A DNA stretch of 64,000 bases from Pararhizobium capsulatum DSM 1112. GTDB taxonomy: Bacteria; Pseudomonadota; Alphaproteobacteria; Rhizobiales; Rhizobiaceae. Position 1 is the stretch's first letter, and every line of letters starts with the position of its first letter. This document shows, piece by piece, positions 50,500-58,084 of this stretch. The translations under genes and the position numbers were made by a program. Location: NCBI RefSeq assembly GCF_030814475.1, contig NZ_JAUSVF010000001.1, positions 1 to 64,000 of the forward strand. The letters run 5' to 3'. The notes under the pieces are model-generated. The model worked only from the letters and a program-made list of their open reading frames with translations, was not told the DNA's origin and searched no databases.

Positions 50500-51153
50500 A
50501 TGAAGTTTTTTGTCGATACAGCCGATGTAAACGAAATCCGGGAACTGAACGACCTGGGCCTCGTTGACGGCGTGACGACCAACCCCTCGCTCATCCTCAA
50601 GTCCGGCCGCGCCATCCTTGAAGTCACCAAGGAAATCTGCGGCATCGTCGAAGGCCCGGTTTCGGCCGAAGTTGCCGCGACCGACTACGAGACGATCATG
50701 AAGGAAGCGGCTGTTATCGCCAAGATCGCCGACAACATCTGCATCAAGCTGCCGCTGACGCTCGACGGCCTCAAGGCCTGCAAAAACCTCGTTTCCGATG
50801 GCCACAAGACCAATGTGACCCTGTGCTTCTCGGCCAACCAGGCACTGCTCGCCGCCAAGGCCGGCGCGACCTTCGTTTCGCCCTTCATCGGCCGCCTCGA
50901 CGACATCGCGATCGACGGCATGGACCTGATCCGCGAAATCCGCCAGATCTTCGACAACTACGGCTTCGAGACCGAAATTCTCGCGGCGTCTGCCCGCACG
51001 GTCAACCACATCAAGGAAGCCGCCCTGATCGGCGCCGACGTCGTCACCGCACCTCCGGCAACGCTGAAGGCCCTCGTCAAGCACCCGTTGACCGAAGCCG
51101 GCCTTGCCACCTTCCTCGCTGACTGGGCAAAGACAGGCCAGAAGATCGGCTGA
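50500..51153 (+). CDS. fsa: Transaldolase / fructose-6-phosphate aldolase-like protein
   Basis: A 217-residue short transaldolase-fold enzyme of the TalC/FSA class: [30 protein letters not shown], and the Schiff-base lysine in NICIKLPLT; ending in [14 protein letters not shown]. It should act on fructose 6-phosphate or transfer dihydroxyacetone units; sequence alone does not decide between aldolase and transaldolase. The ATG at 50500 has GGGAGAA upstream. A strong terminator follows, and the accessory region begins right after it. Confidence 0.9.
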   Translation: MKFFVDTADVNEIRELNDLGLVDGVTTNPSLILKSGRAILEVTKEICGIVEGPVSAEVAATDYETIMKEAAVIAKIADNICIKLPLTLDGLKACKNLVSDGHKTNVTLCFSANQALLAAKAGATFVSPFIGRLDDIAIDGMDLIREIRQIFDNYGFETEILAASARTVNHIKEAALIGADVVTAPPATLKALVKHPLTEAGLATFLADWAKTGQKIG

Positions 51154-51180
51154 TTTTTTCTGGATTTTGGTAACATGAGG

Positions 51181-51210
51181 AACCCTGCGCCACCGTCGCA
51201 GGGTTTTTTG
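51181..51210 (+). terminator. Intrinsic terminator after the aldolase gene
   Basis: AACCCTGCG (51181-51189) and CGCAGGGTT (51197-51205) make a perfect 9-bp stem with a 7-base loop, followed by TTTTTG. Confidence 0.92.
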
Positions 51211-51228
51211 TTGCTATTCCTTTACAAC

Positions 51229-51666
51229 AGTCAGTCCCGCCTCGATCAAAACATCACGTACAAACGGAATATCTTCGTTCGGCACACCCCATCGCCAACG
51301 ATGAGATGTCAGATGCCGAAGAGTGCCGAACGGGTTTTCGGCAATCCAATCACCCAGATTTTTGCCTTTTATCCGACGATGAAGATGCCCTTAGGAAAGA
51401 AAGCTGATCTCAAATACATCTCGAAGCATGCAATCGAAATTCCGTTTATCATTATCCGCTAAGTACACGCCCCTGAATGCCTTAGATTGTTTTTTCAGCC
51501 GCTTGGGAGCGCCGTAAAACGTTTCGTCACCTGTCGCAAAGCGAGAGGAAACCGTGCCGGTTGCAAATGCTTTCGGTCCCCAAAAATAGGGCATGGAATA
51601 ACCGATACAGTAAATTGGCTGAAGTGGGTCAGAGTCAGCAGAAACAGAAGTCCGCCGCACAATCAA
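51229..51666 (-). pseudogene. Broken gene with an in-frame stop, downstream of the immunity-like gene
   Basis: One minus-strand frame runs from about 51666 to a TAG at 51229-51231, interrupted only by a TAA at 51391-51393. The first part reads ...SMPYFWGPKAFATGTVSSRF... to DVFEISFLS; after the stop it continues in the same frame as GHLHRRIKGKNLGDWIAENP ... DIPFVRDVLIEAGLTVVKE. The sustained protein-like composition on both sides suggests one gene of about 150 codons with a nonsense mutation. The 5' end is unclear: only TTG (51666) or GTG (51660) are available, so it may also be truncated. Position after a toxin and SMI1/KNR4 gene suggests an extra immunity gene, but the family is not recognised. 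Confidence 0.55.
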
Positions 51667-51771
51667 GATTCAAACCCGAGCAACGCAACATATTAATCAG
51701 GCGAAATCGCAATGCAACCAAAATAATAAGCAATAATACAATTATTTTGATAATCATATTCTATAATGTAT

Positions 51772-52158
51772 CTACAATTCGTTGTAAAAATTAATTTTTC
51801 TCATCAGTTTCTTCAAAAAATCCCCGAAACTTTCTGCATATATATCGTCTAAATGTGGAAAATATACCTTGCTACCATCGTTTTTTCTAAAAACCAAAAC
51901 TGAATTATCGCCTATATAAAAAAATGGAATTTCATTATCTGTAATAAAATCCGGATATATGTCCCATTCATCAGAATCTTTTCGCAAGATTTCCGTTATA
52001 TCTAATGTATCAAGAAAAACATTTTCGTGAAATTCACTAAATTTGCCTTTTATATCTTCTCTTAATCGCCCATCTCCAATTATTCTTAAGAATTGTAGAT
52101 ATGAATCAGGAAGTATAGTTCCGAACTCATTTTCGAATTTAAGGACATCATTTTTCAT
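51772..52158 (-). CDS. SMI1/KNR4 family protein, probable immunity protein
   Basis: A 128-residue protein with the SMI1/KNR4 fold pattern: LKFENEFGTILPDSYLQFLR at the start, IGDGRLREDIKG, PFFYIGDNSVLVFRKNDG and SFGDFLKKLMRKI at the end. Members commonly neutralise polymorphic toxins in the cytoplasm. It lies directly downstream of the HNH-nuclease toxin remnant on the same strand, which supports the immunity role. It is clearly more AT-rich than the flanking housekeeping genes, a sign of transfer. It overlaps a 38-codon ORF at its start. Confidence 0.82.
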   Translation of the reverse strand: MKNDVLKFENEFGTILPDSYLQFLRIIGDGRLREDIKGKFSEFHENVFLDTLDITEILRKDSDEWDIYPDFITDNEIPFFYIGDNSVLVFRKNDGSKVYFPHLDDIYAESFGDFLKKLMRKINFYNEL

Positions 52159-52264
52159 CTATTCGGGTGAAAAAATTTGGAGAAGTATGATCATCATTTT
52201 CTGATCTGTCATGTACAAACTGACTATACCAATTCAAGACGTGAGTATCGAATTTTTCGTCCAT
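52148..52264 (-). CDS. Possible 38-residue protein between toxin and immunity genes
   Basis: ATG at 52264 with GAGG eight bases upstream opens a 38-codon frame (MDEKFDTHVLNWYSQFVHD ... NFFTRIDEK) whose TGA overlaps the first codons of the SMI1/KNR4 gene. It starts 11 bases after the toxin stop codon. It could be a small immunity component or a leader that couples translation of the immunity gene. No similarity is recognised. Confidence 0.45.
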   Translation of the reverse strand: MDEKFDTHVLNWYSQFVHDRSENDDHTSPNFFTRIDEK

Positions 52265-52275
52265 CTGAATTACCT

Positions 52276-52885
52276 CTATTTCCCGCCGAAGAGACCGCTA
52301 AAAAAATCCCGCAGTGAACTAAGTGCTCCACCTGTTTTATGAATTCCGCCTTGATGATTTCCAGCTCCAACCGGGGTCATATTCCACCAAGCATTTTTAC
52401 CGCCGTCGTTAAGCTGACGAATGTGGTGAGCATCATAGAACCCCCCGACCACGGTGCCTTTGTGGCCAAGACCGTTTTCAACGTCTTCTTTAGTATATCT
52501 TAGGCCATGATTTCCCTGTCTGCCTCTCCCATTCCGCTTGCAGCGAAGCACGCCGATTTGCCCACTCTTTTCGTGCTGTGGCTAACTCCTGTCCAGTTAT
52601 GCTTCCTACGGCTTTTTGGTTCATTCGCATGTCGTCGGCGAGATATTGTCGCTGCTTAGAGCCGATCCCAATTCCGCTTTTTTGCTCCAAGTCATTTAGA
52701 TATCCGCGAATAGGACCCAGAGGATGGTCAATAATAGCCGATCCAGCCGCGGCAGCCGCCAGCCCGCCGATACCGGGGCCGCTTAGATTCGGACTGACGT
52801 CATAAATTGGTATGGCTTGATCATTTACGCCGGGATATGAGTCCAAAAAGTCGGGGATGTTGTCCCCATCTAGGTCTGTTGGATC
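52276..52885 (-). pseudogene. 3' part of RHS-type toxin gene with HNH-type nuclease domain, frameshifted
   Basis: Continues the toxin gene whose 5' part lies at 56867-57112. From the target duplication it reads DPTDLDGDNIPDFLDSYPG (an acidic, calcium-loop-like stretch), a glycine/alanine-rich linker and a helical region ending AEWERQTGKSWP. An extra base near 52498-52503 then shifts the frame; the true continuation RYTKEDVENGLG leads to the nuclease core YDAHHIRQLNDGG, WWNMTPVG and NHQGGIH, a histidine-rich HNH/endonuclease VII-like toxin pattern. Read as is, translation stops early (SWPKIY). The separated C-terminal 91 codons could only be made from an internal start. The gene is therefore inactive as it stands. 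Confidence 0.75.
52878..52885. repeat. Left target-site duplication of the IS66 element
   Basis: GTTGGATC, identical to 56871-56878. Eight bases is the usual IS66 duplication length. Confidence 0.85.
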
Positions 52886-52910
52886 GTAAGACCGTATGTC
52901 CGTCTTCGTA

Positions 52911-54300
52911 GCTGAGGTGGCTCGCCCTACACTGGTCTTCCGAGGGTTGCTCGGATAGGCCGAGCCGATCCTCATCACAGGAGGACGAGCCGTGGCAGAT
53001 TATAGAGAAGTATTTGTCGGAATCGATGTTGCCAAGCTGAAGAACGCGATTGCTGTTGCCGAAGCTGGCCGGGATGGAGAGGTTCGCTTTTGGGGTGAGG
53101 TTGATGCGTCCGATACCAGCATGCGCCGTATCATCCAGCGGATAGCCGCAAAGTTTGACCGCATTCATTTCTGCTACGAGGCGGGCCCGACCGGGTATGG
53201 CCTCCATCGGCTGATCCAATCCCTTGGCCATGAATGCATGGTTGTCGCCCCATCATTGATTCCAAGGAAGCCTGGCGACCGGGTGAAAACGAACCGTCGA
53301 GACGCACTCGCGCTCGCCCGGCTATTGAGGGCCGGCGAGCTTACGGCAGTGTGGGTTCCCGACGAGGGCCATGAGGCTATGCGCGATCTTGTTCGTGCTC
53401 GAGCTGCTGCTGTCGAGACATTACGGGTTCATCGGCAACAGGTAGGTGCCTTTATGCTCAAGCATAGTCGCATCTATCCACGCAAGAAGGGCTGGACAAT
53501 GCGATATCTGTGCTGGCTGCAGGAGCAACAGTTCGATCACCCCGCGCATCAGATCGCTTTGCAGGAAATGGTTGAGGCGGTCCGCATCTCGAAGGAGCGT
53601 GTCGAACGGCTGGAGAAGGTGATTGAGGAGTTTCTACCCACTTGGTCTCTTGCGCCCGTCGTTCGAGCACTACAGACGTTACGAGGGGTCGATTTGATCG
53701 TCGCTGTCACCTTCGCAACAGAGGTCGGTGACGTCACCCGATTTGAAAGCCCCCGCCAACTGATGGGCTATCTCGGCTTGGTTCCTGGTGAACGATCAAC
53801 GGGTGAGACAGTCAGACGGGGCTCAATCACCAAGGCAGGCAATGGACGTGTTCGGCACATGCTGGTCGAGAGCGCTTGGACATATCGCCACCGCCGAAGG
53901 TTGGCGCGAGGAAGCTGTACCGTATGGAGCAAGCTCCATCGAGAGTGCGGGAGATCGCATGGAAAGCCCAAAGCCGGTTGACAGCTCGCTATCGTGTGTT
54001 GACCGGACGAGGAAAGCGAACGACGGTGGTTTGTACCGCCATTGCCCGCGAGCTGAGTGGCTTCATGTGGGCCGTTGCAAGGGAGGCGCAGTCGATCAAA
54101 TCGTAGATCGCCGCATCGAACTTGCACCTCGCGCATGGGCGGAGGCGGGACAACGGCAGGGGAACACCCGTCATCCGCTTTGTGGCCGACACTTGATCGA
54201 CGCCCGCAGTAAGATAGGAACAGCCCCGGACGCACAATCGGGAATGCGGTACCCAACCCGCGCATCAGAGCTTGATCACCGACGTCCTTGAGTTCCGCCT
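52911..54300 (+). mobile_element. IS110 family element (approximate limits) inside the IS66 element
   Basis: IS110 elements lack terminal inverted repeats and often target duplications, so the ends cannot be fixed. The left end must lie between 52891 and 52991 and the right end between 54107 and 54390. The element includes the frameshifted transposase at 52992-54106 and short noncoding flanks, one of which may have encoded the guide (bridge) RNA known from this family. Confidence 0.55.
52992..54106 (+). pseudogene. IS110 family transposase, frameshifted
   Basis: The N-terminal RuvC-like DEDD domain begins VFVGIDVAKLKNAIAVAEAG and includes HFCYEAGPTGYGLHRLI and KTNRRDALALARLL. The C-terminal transposase_20 domain has LQTLRGVDLIVAVTFATEVG and FESPRQLMGYLGLVPGE. 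After SAWTYRH near 53896 the frame shifts: the proper end PPKVGARKLYR ... WAVAREAQSIKS continues in another frame to 54106, while the first frame stops at 53981. One missing C in the CCACCG stretch would explain it. The enzyme is probably inactive unless the short form works. Confidence 0.82.
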
Positions 54301-54390
54301 CCACCCATGCGCGATCATTACCATTAACAGCCGCTGCTTGAAGCGGGAGGTTCCTTGCGCTCAAAACATTGACAACGGACATCAGAGCGG

Positions 54391-55989
54391 TTAGCCGACC
54401 ACGCTCGACTCGAAGTTCCACGGCATCAGAGCGTCGATATCCTGCGCGGGCCATCCGTTGGCCATGCGAACTAAGGTCTGTGTCAGCCAGGCGAGCGGAT
54501 CGACGTTGTTCATTTTAGCTGTCTGCAAAAGCGTGGCGATCGTGGCCCATGTGTTGCCACCGCCTTCGCTTCCGGCAAATAGACTATTCTTCCGTGTGAT
54601 CGTTTGGGGACGGATTGCGCGCTCGACGATATTGGAGTCAATCTCGATGCGGCCGTCACCGAGAAAGCGTTCCAGAGATTGTCGGCGGGTCATTGCATAG
54701 CGGATCGCTTCCGCGGTCTTGGACTTGCCAGAAACTTTCGCGAGCTCCTTTTCCCAGATGTCAAAAAGGTTGGCGACAATGGCCGCAGACCGCTCTTGTC
54801 GTGCGGCAGCACGGATGTTGGCATCCTTTCCCCGGATCTCGTCCTCGACCTTCCACAACTCGCTCATCGCCTTCACCGAGGCTGTCGCGGCGTGATTGAT
54901 ACCCCCCACATGGAGTTCGTAGAATTTGCGCCTGACATGCGCCCAGCACCCTGCCAACGTGATGGTTTCGTTGCTGCCGGCCTTGACCTGCTCTTTGACC
55001 ATGCTCGTATAGGCGCCGTGCCCATCAACCTGGAGAATGCCGTTGAAGCCGCTCAGGTGACGGGCCACACAGCGCCCACCTCTGCTGTCTTCAAATCTGT
55101 AGGCGACCATTGGTGGCCCTGATCCCCCGAACGGCCGATCATCACGTGCATAGGCCCACAGCCATGCCGTCATTGTTTTTCCCGAACCAGGCACCAGGGT
55201 CGGCAATGTCGTTTCGTCGGCAAAGACCCTTTCACCTGCTTTAATCCTCTCCAGGATGTAATCGGCCAGGATCTTGAGCTCGAAGCCGAGATGTCCCATC
55301 CATTGAGCCATCAAGGAGCGGCTCAGTACCACGCTGTCGCGCAGGTAGATTGTTTCCTGACGGTAGAGCGGAAGGCCGTCGGCGTATTTGGATACGGCGA
55401 TGTAGGCCAGGAGCCGTTCGCTCGGCAGGCCAGCTTCGATGATATGGGCAGGTGCCAAAGCCTGCAGCACGCCGTCACGGCCCCTAAACGCGTATTTAGG
55501 TCTGCGGGTGACAATAACCCTAAACTTCGGTGGGATGACATCGAGCCGCTCGGATCGGTCTTCGCCGATCAAAACCTTTTCCAACCCTTGGCACTCTTCA
55601 GGGATTTCAGGTTCAATGACCTCCTCGATACGCTCGAGATGAGCGGCAAAGCCTTTGCGCGGGCGAGCCTCCCGCTTCGGCTTGTCTTTCCGTAACTGGT
55701 CGAGCTCGCTGTCGATCGTCGCTAAGCCGGTTTCGACCTCCTCGAACGCAAAGTCGATCTGATCATCGTCGATTCCCAACCGAAGCCGTTCTGAGCGGGT
55801 GCCTTTCTGAGCACGCTGTAGAACTTTCACAATCGCAGTGAGGGTGGCGATCCGCTCGTCAGTGTCTTTCTTCAATGCCTCAAGCCGGGTGATCTCCGCT
55901 CGGGCAGCGGCGCCTTCTGCACTCATGGCGACGATCATCGCCTTGAGTGCATCAACGTCGTCAGGAAGGTCCGAAGCAGAGAACATCAT
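54391..55989 (-). CDS. tnpC: IS66 family transposase TnpC
   Basis: A 532-residue DDE transposase. The N terminus has a coiled-coil-like helix (AEITRLEALKKDTDERIATL), then a zinc-finger/helix-turn-helix part, and the catalytic core with VFADETTLPTLVPGSGKT, ILQVDGHGAYTSM, CWAHVRRKF and the final EIDSNIVERAIRPQTITRKN. It appears full length and intact. It is the third gene of the IS66 set. Confidence 0.93.
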   Translation of the reverse strand: MMFSASDLPDDVDALKAMIVAMSAEGAAARAEITRLEALKKDTDERIATLTAIVKVLQRAQKGTRSERLRLGIDDDQIDFAFEEVETGLATIDSELDQLRKDKPKREARPRKGFAAHLERIEEVIEPEIPEECQGLEKVLIGEDRSERLDVIPPKFRVIVTRRPKYAFRGRDGVLQALAPAHIIEAGLPSERLLAYIAVSKYADGLPLYRQETIYLRDSVVLSRSLMAQWMGHLGFELKILADYILERIKAGERVFADETTLPTLVPGSGKTMTAWLWAYARDDRPFGGSGPPMVAYRFEDSRGGRCVARHLSGFNGILQVDGHGAYTSMVKEQVKAGSNETITLAGCWAHVRRKFYELHVGGINHAATASVKAMSELWKVEDEIRGKDANIRAAARQERSAAIVANLFDIWEKELAKVSGKSKTAEAIRYAMTRRQSLERFLGDGRIEIDSNIVERAIRPQTITRKNSLFAGSEGGGNTWATIATLLQTAKMNNVDPLAWLTQTLVRMANGWPAQDIDALMPWNFESSVVG

Positions 55990-56063
55990 AGCAGGAAGTA
56001 GATCACAAATAGTGATCTTTTCCTAGCGTTTACAGTAACATGCGTGAGATTTTTTGGATGGGT

Positions 56064-56408
56064 TCAACCCGTCGAAAGCGGCCTCCTGATTGTCGCCGGG
56101 CGGATCTTCTTCCAATCCATTCCGGCCAGTAGGGCCATGAGCTGGGCATGATCCAGACGGATGCGCGCCGCCGTCGCTGCCGGCCAGCAAAAGCCATTTC
56201 CTTCGATAACTTTCGAATAGAGACAGACCCCGCTGCCATCCCACCACACGATCCGGACACGGTCCTTCCGTTTGGAACGGAACACGTAAAGGGCGCTATT
56301 GAAAGGATCTAGACCGCCATCCCTGACCAAAGCCATCAACGAAGCCGCTCCCTTGCGAAAGTCGACCGGTTGGCAGGAGACGTAAACGACAACGCCAGAC
56401 GCAATCAT
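56064..56408 (-). CDS. tnpB: IS66 family accessory protein TnpB
   Basis: A 114-residue IS66 TnpB (Orf2) protein: VVVYVSCQPVDFRKGAASLM, NSALYVFRSKRKDRVRIVWW and SKVIEGNGFCWP are typical. It is required with TnpA and TnpC for IS66 transposition. The start overlaps the tnpA stop (ATGA). This is not the RNA-guided nuclease also called TnpB. Confidence 0.93.
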   Translation of the reverse strand: MIASGVVVYVSCQPVDFRKGAASLMALVRDGGLDPFNSALYVFRSKRKDRVRIVWWDGSGVCLYSKVIEGNGFCWPAATAARIRLDHAQLMALLAGMDWKKIRPATIRRPLSTG

Positions 56409-56791
56409 GCCCTGCGCACCGCCCGTAGGATCTTGGCAAGATGATCCGGCTCGATATCTCCGGCAACGCGCACCACGACGTCACCCATGACGATCTCCAC
56501 CGGTGAACTTGCAACAGCTTCGACGCGCGCGAAACTAACCCTTTCATTAGCCTCTTTCGAAAGGGGCACCACCGATCCCGAGGCCAATGCCTTGCGACGC
56601 CAGCCGTAAAGCTGCGAAGCATCCAGTCCTGCAGCGCGTGCGATAGCCGAGACATTCGCCCCCGGCAGAAACGTCTCGGCAATCAGCCGCGCCTTCTCGT
56701 CATCCGGCCAATCGCGCGGCTTACGTCTCGACCGTACCGGTGTTGCTGTCAAAACCTCAAAGGCACGAGCCTGATTCACACTGTCGCTCAT
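56405..56791 (-). CDS. tnpA: IS66 family accessory protein TnpA
   Basis: A 128-residue protein with an N-terminal helix-turn-helix (KARLIAETFLPGANVSAIARAAGLDASQLYGWRRK region), as in IS3/IS66 OrfA proteins. The ATG at 56791 has GGAGAA six bases upstream; an ATG at 56812 is less supported. First gene of the IS66 transposition set. Confidence 0.92.
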   Translation of the reverse strand: MSDSVNQARAFEVLTATPVRSRRKPRDWPDDEKARLIAETFLPGANVSAIARAAGLDASQLYGWRRKALASGSVVPLSKEANERVSFARVEAVASSPVEIVMGDVVVRVAGDIEPDHLAKILRAVRRA

Positions 56792-56866
56792 AGGATTCTC
56801 CGCATGATTCATGCCGAAAATGAGCCATTTTACGCCCCCCCCCGCTACGTGGGGTCGCCTGCGCGC

Positions 56867-57112
56867 TTACGTTGGATCGAGAGGCGGGCCACCATTGTGA
56901 CCCATCTGATGCCCATTGGGATCACTCCTGCTGATCGGATCGTTGCCCGCATAGGCATAGCGGTTGGTCCCCACGCCCGGCATCGTCGGATCCATCGTGT
57001 CTGGCGAGATAAACCGGGCATTGGCCGCCGAGCCAAACGAGACGGACAACAGGCTGCAGATCAGTAGCAGACTGAGAGTGCGGGTCAGAGACCCGGTGGA
57101 AAAGCATTTCAT
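56867..57112 (-). pseudogene. 5' part of a secreted RHS-type toxin gene, cut by IS66
   Basis: ATG at 57112 with GGGGG seven bases upstream opens a signal peptide ([20 protein letters not shown]), then directly the end-of-core motif of RHS repeats, [20 protein letters not shown] and [17 protein letters not shown], then [12 protein letters not shown]. The stop TAA is provided by the IS66 end. The remaining gene continues at 52885. Joined, the protein would be about 280 residues: signal peptide, last RHS motif, linker, HNH-type nuclease. The large RHS shell is absent. It starts 27 bases after the transglutaminase-like gene on the same strand. Confidence 0.75.
56871..56878. repeat. Right target-site duplication of the IS66 element
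   Basis: GTTGGATC directly outside the element end at 56870; identical to the left copy at 52878-52885. Confidence 0.85.
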
Positions 57113-57139
57113 GAACAAGCCCCCACTTGAATTAAATCA

Positions 57140-58084
57140 TCATTGCGTCTGGCCATCTTCCGGCCGCCATCCCAATGCCTCCGCCTTGGCGAAGGCATTC
57201 ATATTTGCTGCATACCAAGCAGCGGCCTGAACCTTCAGATCGGCCGGAATCTCATCCACCCGGGTATATTTCCCTGCCAGTTCCCGCCGCAAAAGGCCGC
57301 TATAGGCACTGCCTTTCTTCACCAGCCCATAGGCAAAGTTCGGGTGGTGGTGAAGCAGCACATCTGAAACGGCTATGGCATCTTCGAATGCGCCCATCTC
57401 GATCTGACGCTCGACCAAAGAAGAGGCGATCAGCGCGGTGGTCTCGTCATGCGAGAGTGGCCGCAGGTAGACACCATTCGCGACCGCTTGATCGGACATC
57501 GGCAGTTTCTGCCGGTACCAGACATCGCGGGTGAAACCTCCGCCGCTGGTCGCCTCCAGGTTCCAGATCCTGCCCTCGTCATCTGTATATTTGACAAGCA
57601 CATGCAACGGCGCTTCAGCGAGGGTCATCGTGAGGCCGAGGCGTTGACCGAGCGCCACGAACAGGAGCGGCATCGTGATGCAATTGCCGCGGCGCGTCGT
57701 CAAATAACGTTGCAGCAGCCGGTTCACCGGCTTTTCGCCGAGCGGATCACTGAGATCATATTGAAATGGCCAGTTACCATTCCAGGCGCCGCTCTCGTAG
57801 AGATAGCGCTTCAGAGCAATCAGTTTTTCCGAGGGCTCGGCACCATGACCGGCCATGATCTCGATATCAGCTACAATTCGGCCGATTTCTGCAGCCACAA
57901 GCTGAGGATTGGAAGACGGATCGAGCATGGAATCGACCGCAAGCTTGACGGCGAGCAGATCGTGCTCAGGCGCAAAAAGCCCCTCAACCCTCCCTCCAAA
58001 GACTGGATTTCCGGCCGCCACGGGTTGCATGACGGCGAGAACAGCTCCAAAACAGAGGAATAGCCAGATACGGAACACTCTCAT
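57140..58084 (-). CDS. Secreted transglutaminase-like (SirB1-type) protein
   Basis: A 314-residue protein with an N-terminal signal peptide (VFRIWLFLCFGAVLAVMQPVAA). The core matches the transglutaminase-like/SirB1 fold: catalytic cysteine in TTRRGNCITMPLLFVALGQRL, histidine in APLHVLVKY, and NLEATSGG where the third residue of the triad is expected (here glutamate). A C-terminal helical part resembles TPR-like repeats (DAIAVSDVLLHHHPNFAYGL, KKGSAYSGLLR). It may act on peptide or amide bonds in the periplasm. It is directly upstream of the secreted RHS-type toxin gene, so the two may have been made together. ATG at 58084 is used in place of a TTG at 58105. Confidence 0.8.
   Translation of the reverse strand: MRVFRIWLFLCFGAVLAVMQPVAAGNPVFGGRVEGLFAPEHDLLAVKLAVDSMLDPSSNPQLVAAEIGRIVADIEIMAGHGAEPSEKLIALKRYLYESGAWNGNWPFQYDLSDPLGEKPVNRLLQRYLTTRRGNCITMPLLFVALGQRLGLTMTLAEAPLHVLVKYTDDEGRIWNLEATSGGGFTRDVWYRQKLPMSDQAVANGVYLRPLSHDETTALIASSLVERQIEMGAFEDAIAVSDVLLHHHPNFAYGLVKKGSAYSGLLRRELAGKYTRVDEIPADLKVQAAAWYAANMNAFAKAEALGWRPEDGQTQ

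Larger units (their letters stand above)
52886..56870 (-). mobile_element. IS66 family element carrying a nested IS110 element
   Basis: The 3985-base insertion is bounded by identical 8-bp GTTGGATC repeats. Both ends begin GTAAG when read inward (GTAAGACCGTATG at the left, GTAAGCGCGCAGG at the right), the usual start of IS66 inverted repeats, though agreement beyond that is partial. It carries tnpA, tnpB and tnpC on the minus strand. A normal IS66 element is about 2.6 kb; the extra 1.4 kb at the left is an IS110 element. The insertion splits an RHS-type toxin gene; deleting it with one repeat copy restores the frame PLDPT-DLDGD. Confidence 0.8.

Noticed and set aside
53768..54454. A 228-codon minus-strand frame near the IS junction
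   Set aside because: It crosses the IS110 transposase 3' end and the tnpC 3' end in the wrong frame. The stretch LSARNLPLQAAAVNGNDRAW looks somewhat protein-like but matches nothing I know, so it is not annotated.
56001..56017. Inverted repeat GATCAC-N5-GTGATC between tnpB and tnpC
   Set aside because: Short, inside an IS element and without a T run; probably incidental or part of IS66 internal regulation, not supported enough to call.
56064..56408. TnpB as an RNA-guided nuclease with a guide RNA
   Set aside because: This is the small IS66 Orf2 protein (114 residues), unrelated to the IS200/IS605 TnpB nuclease.
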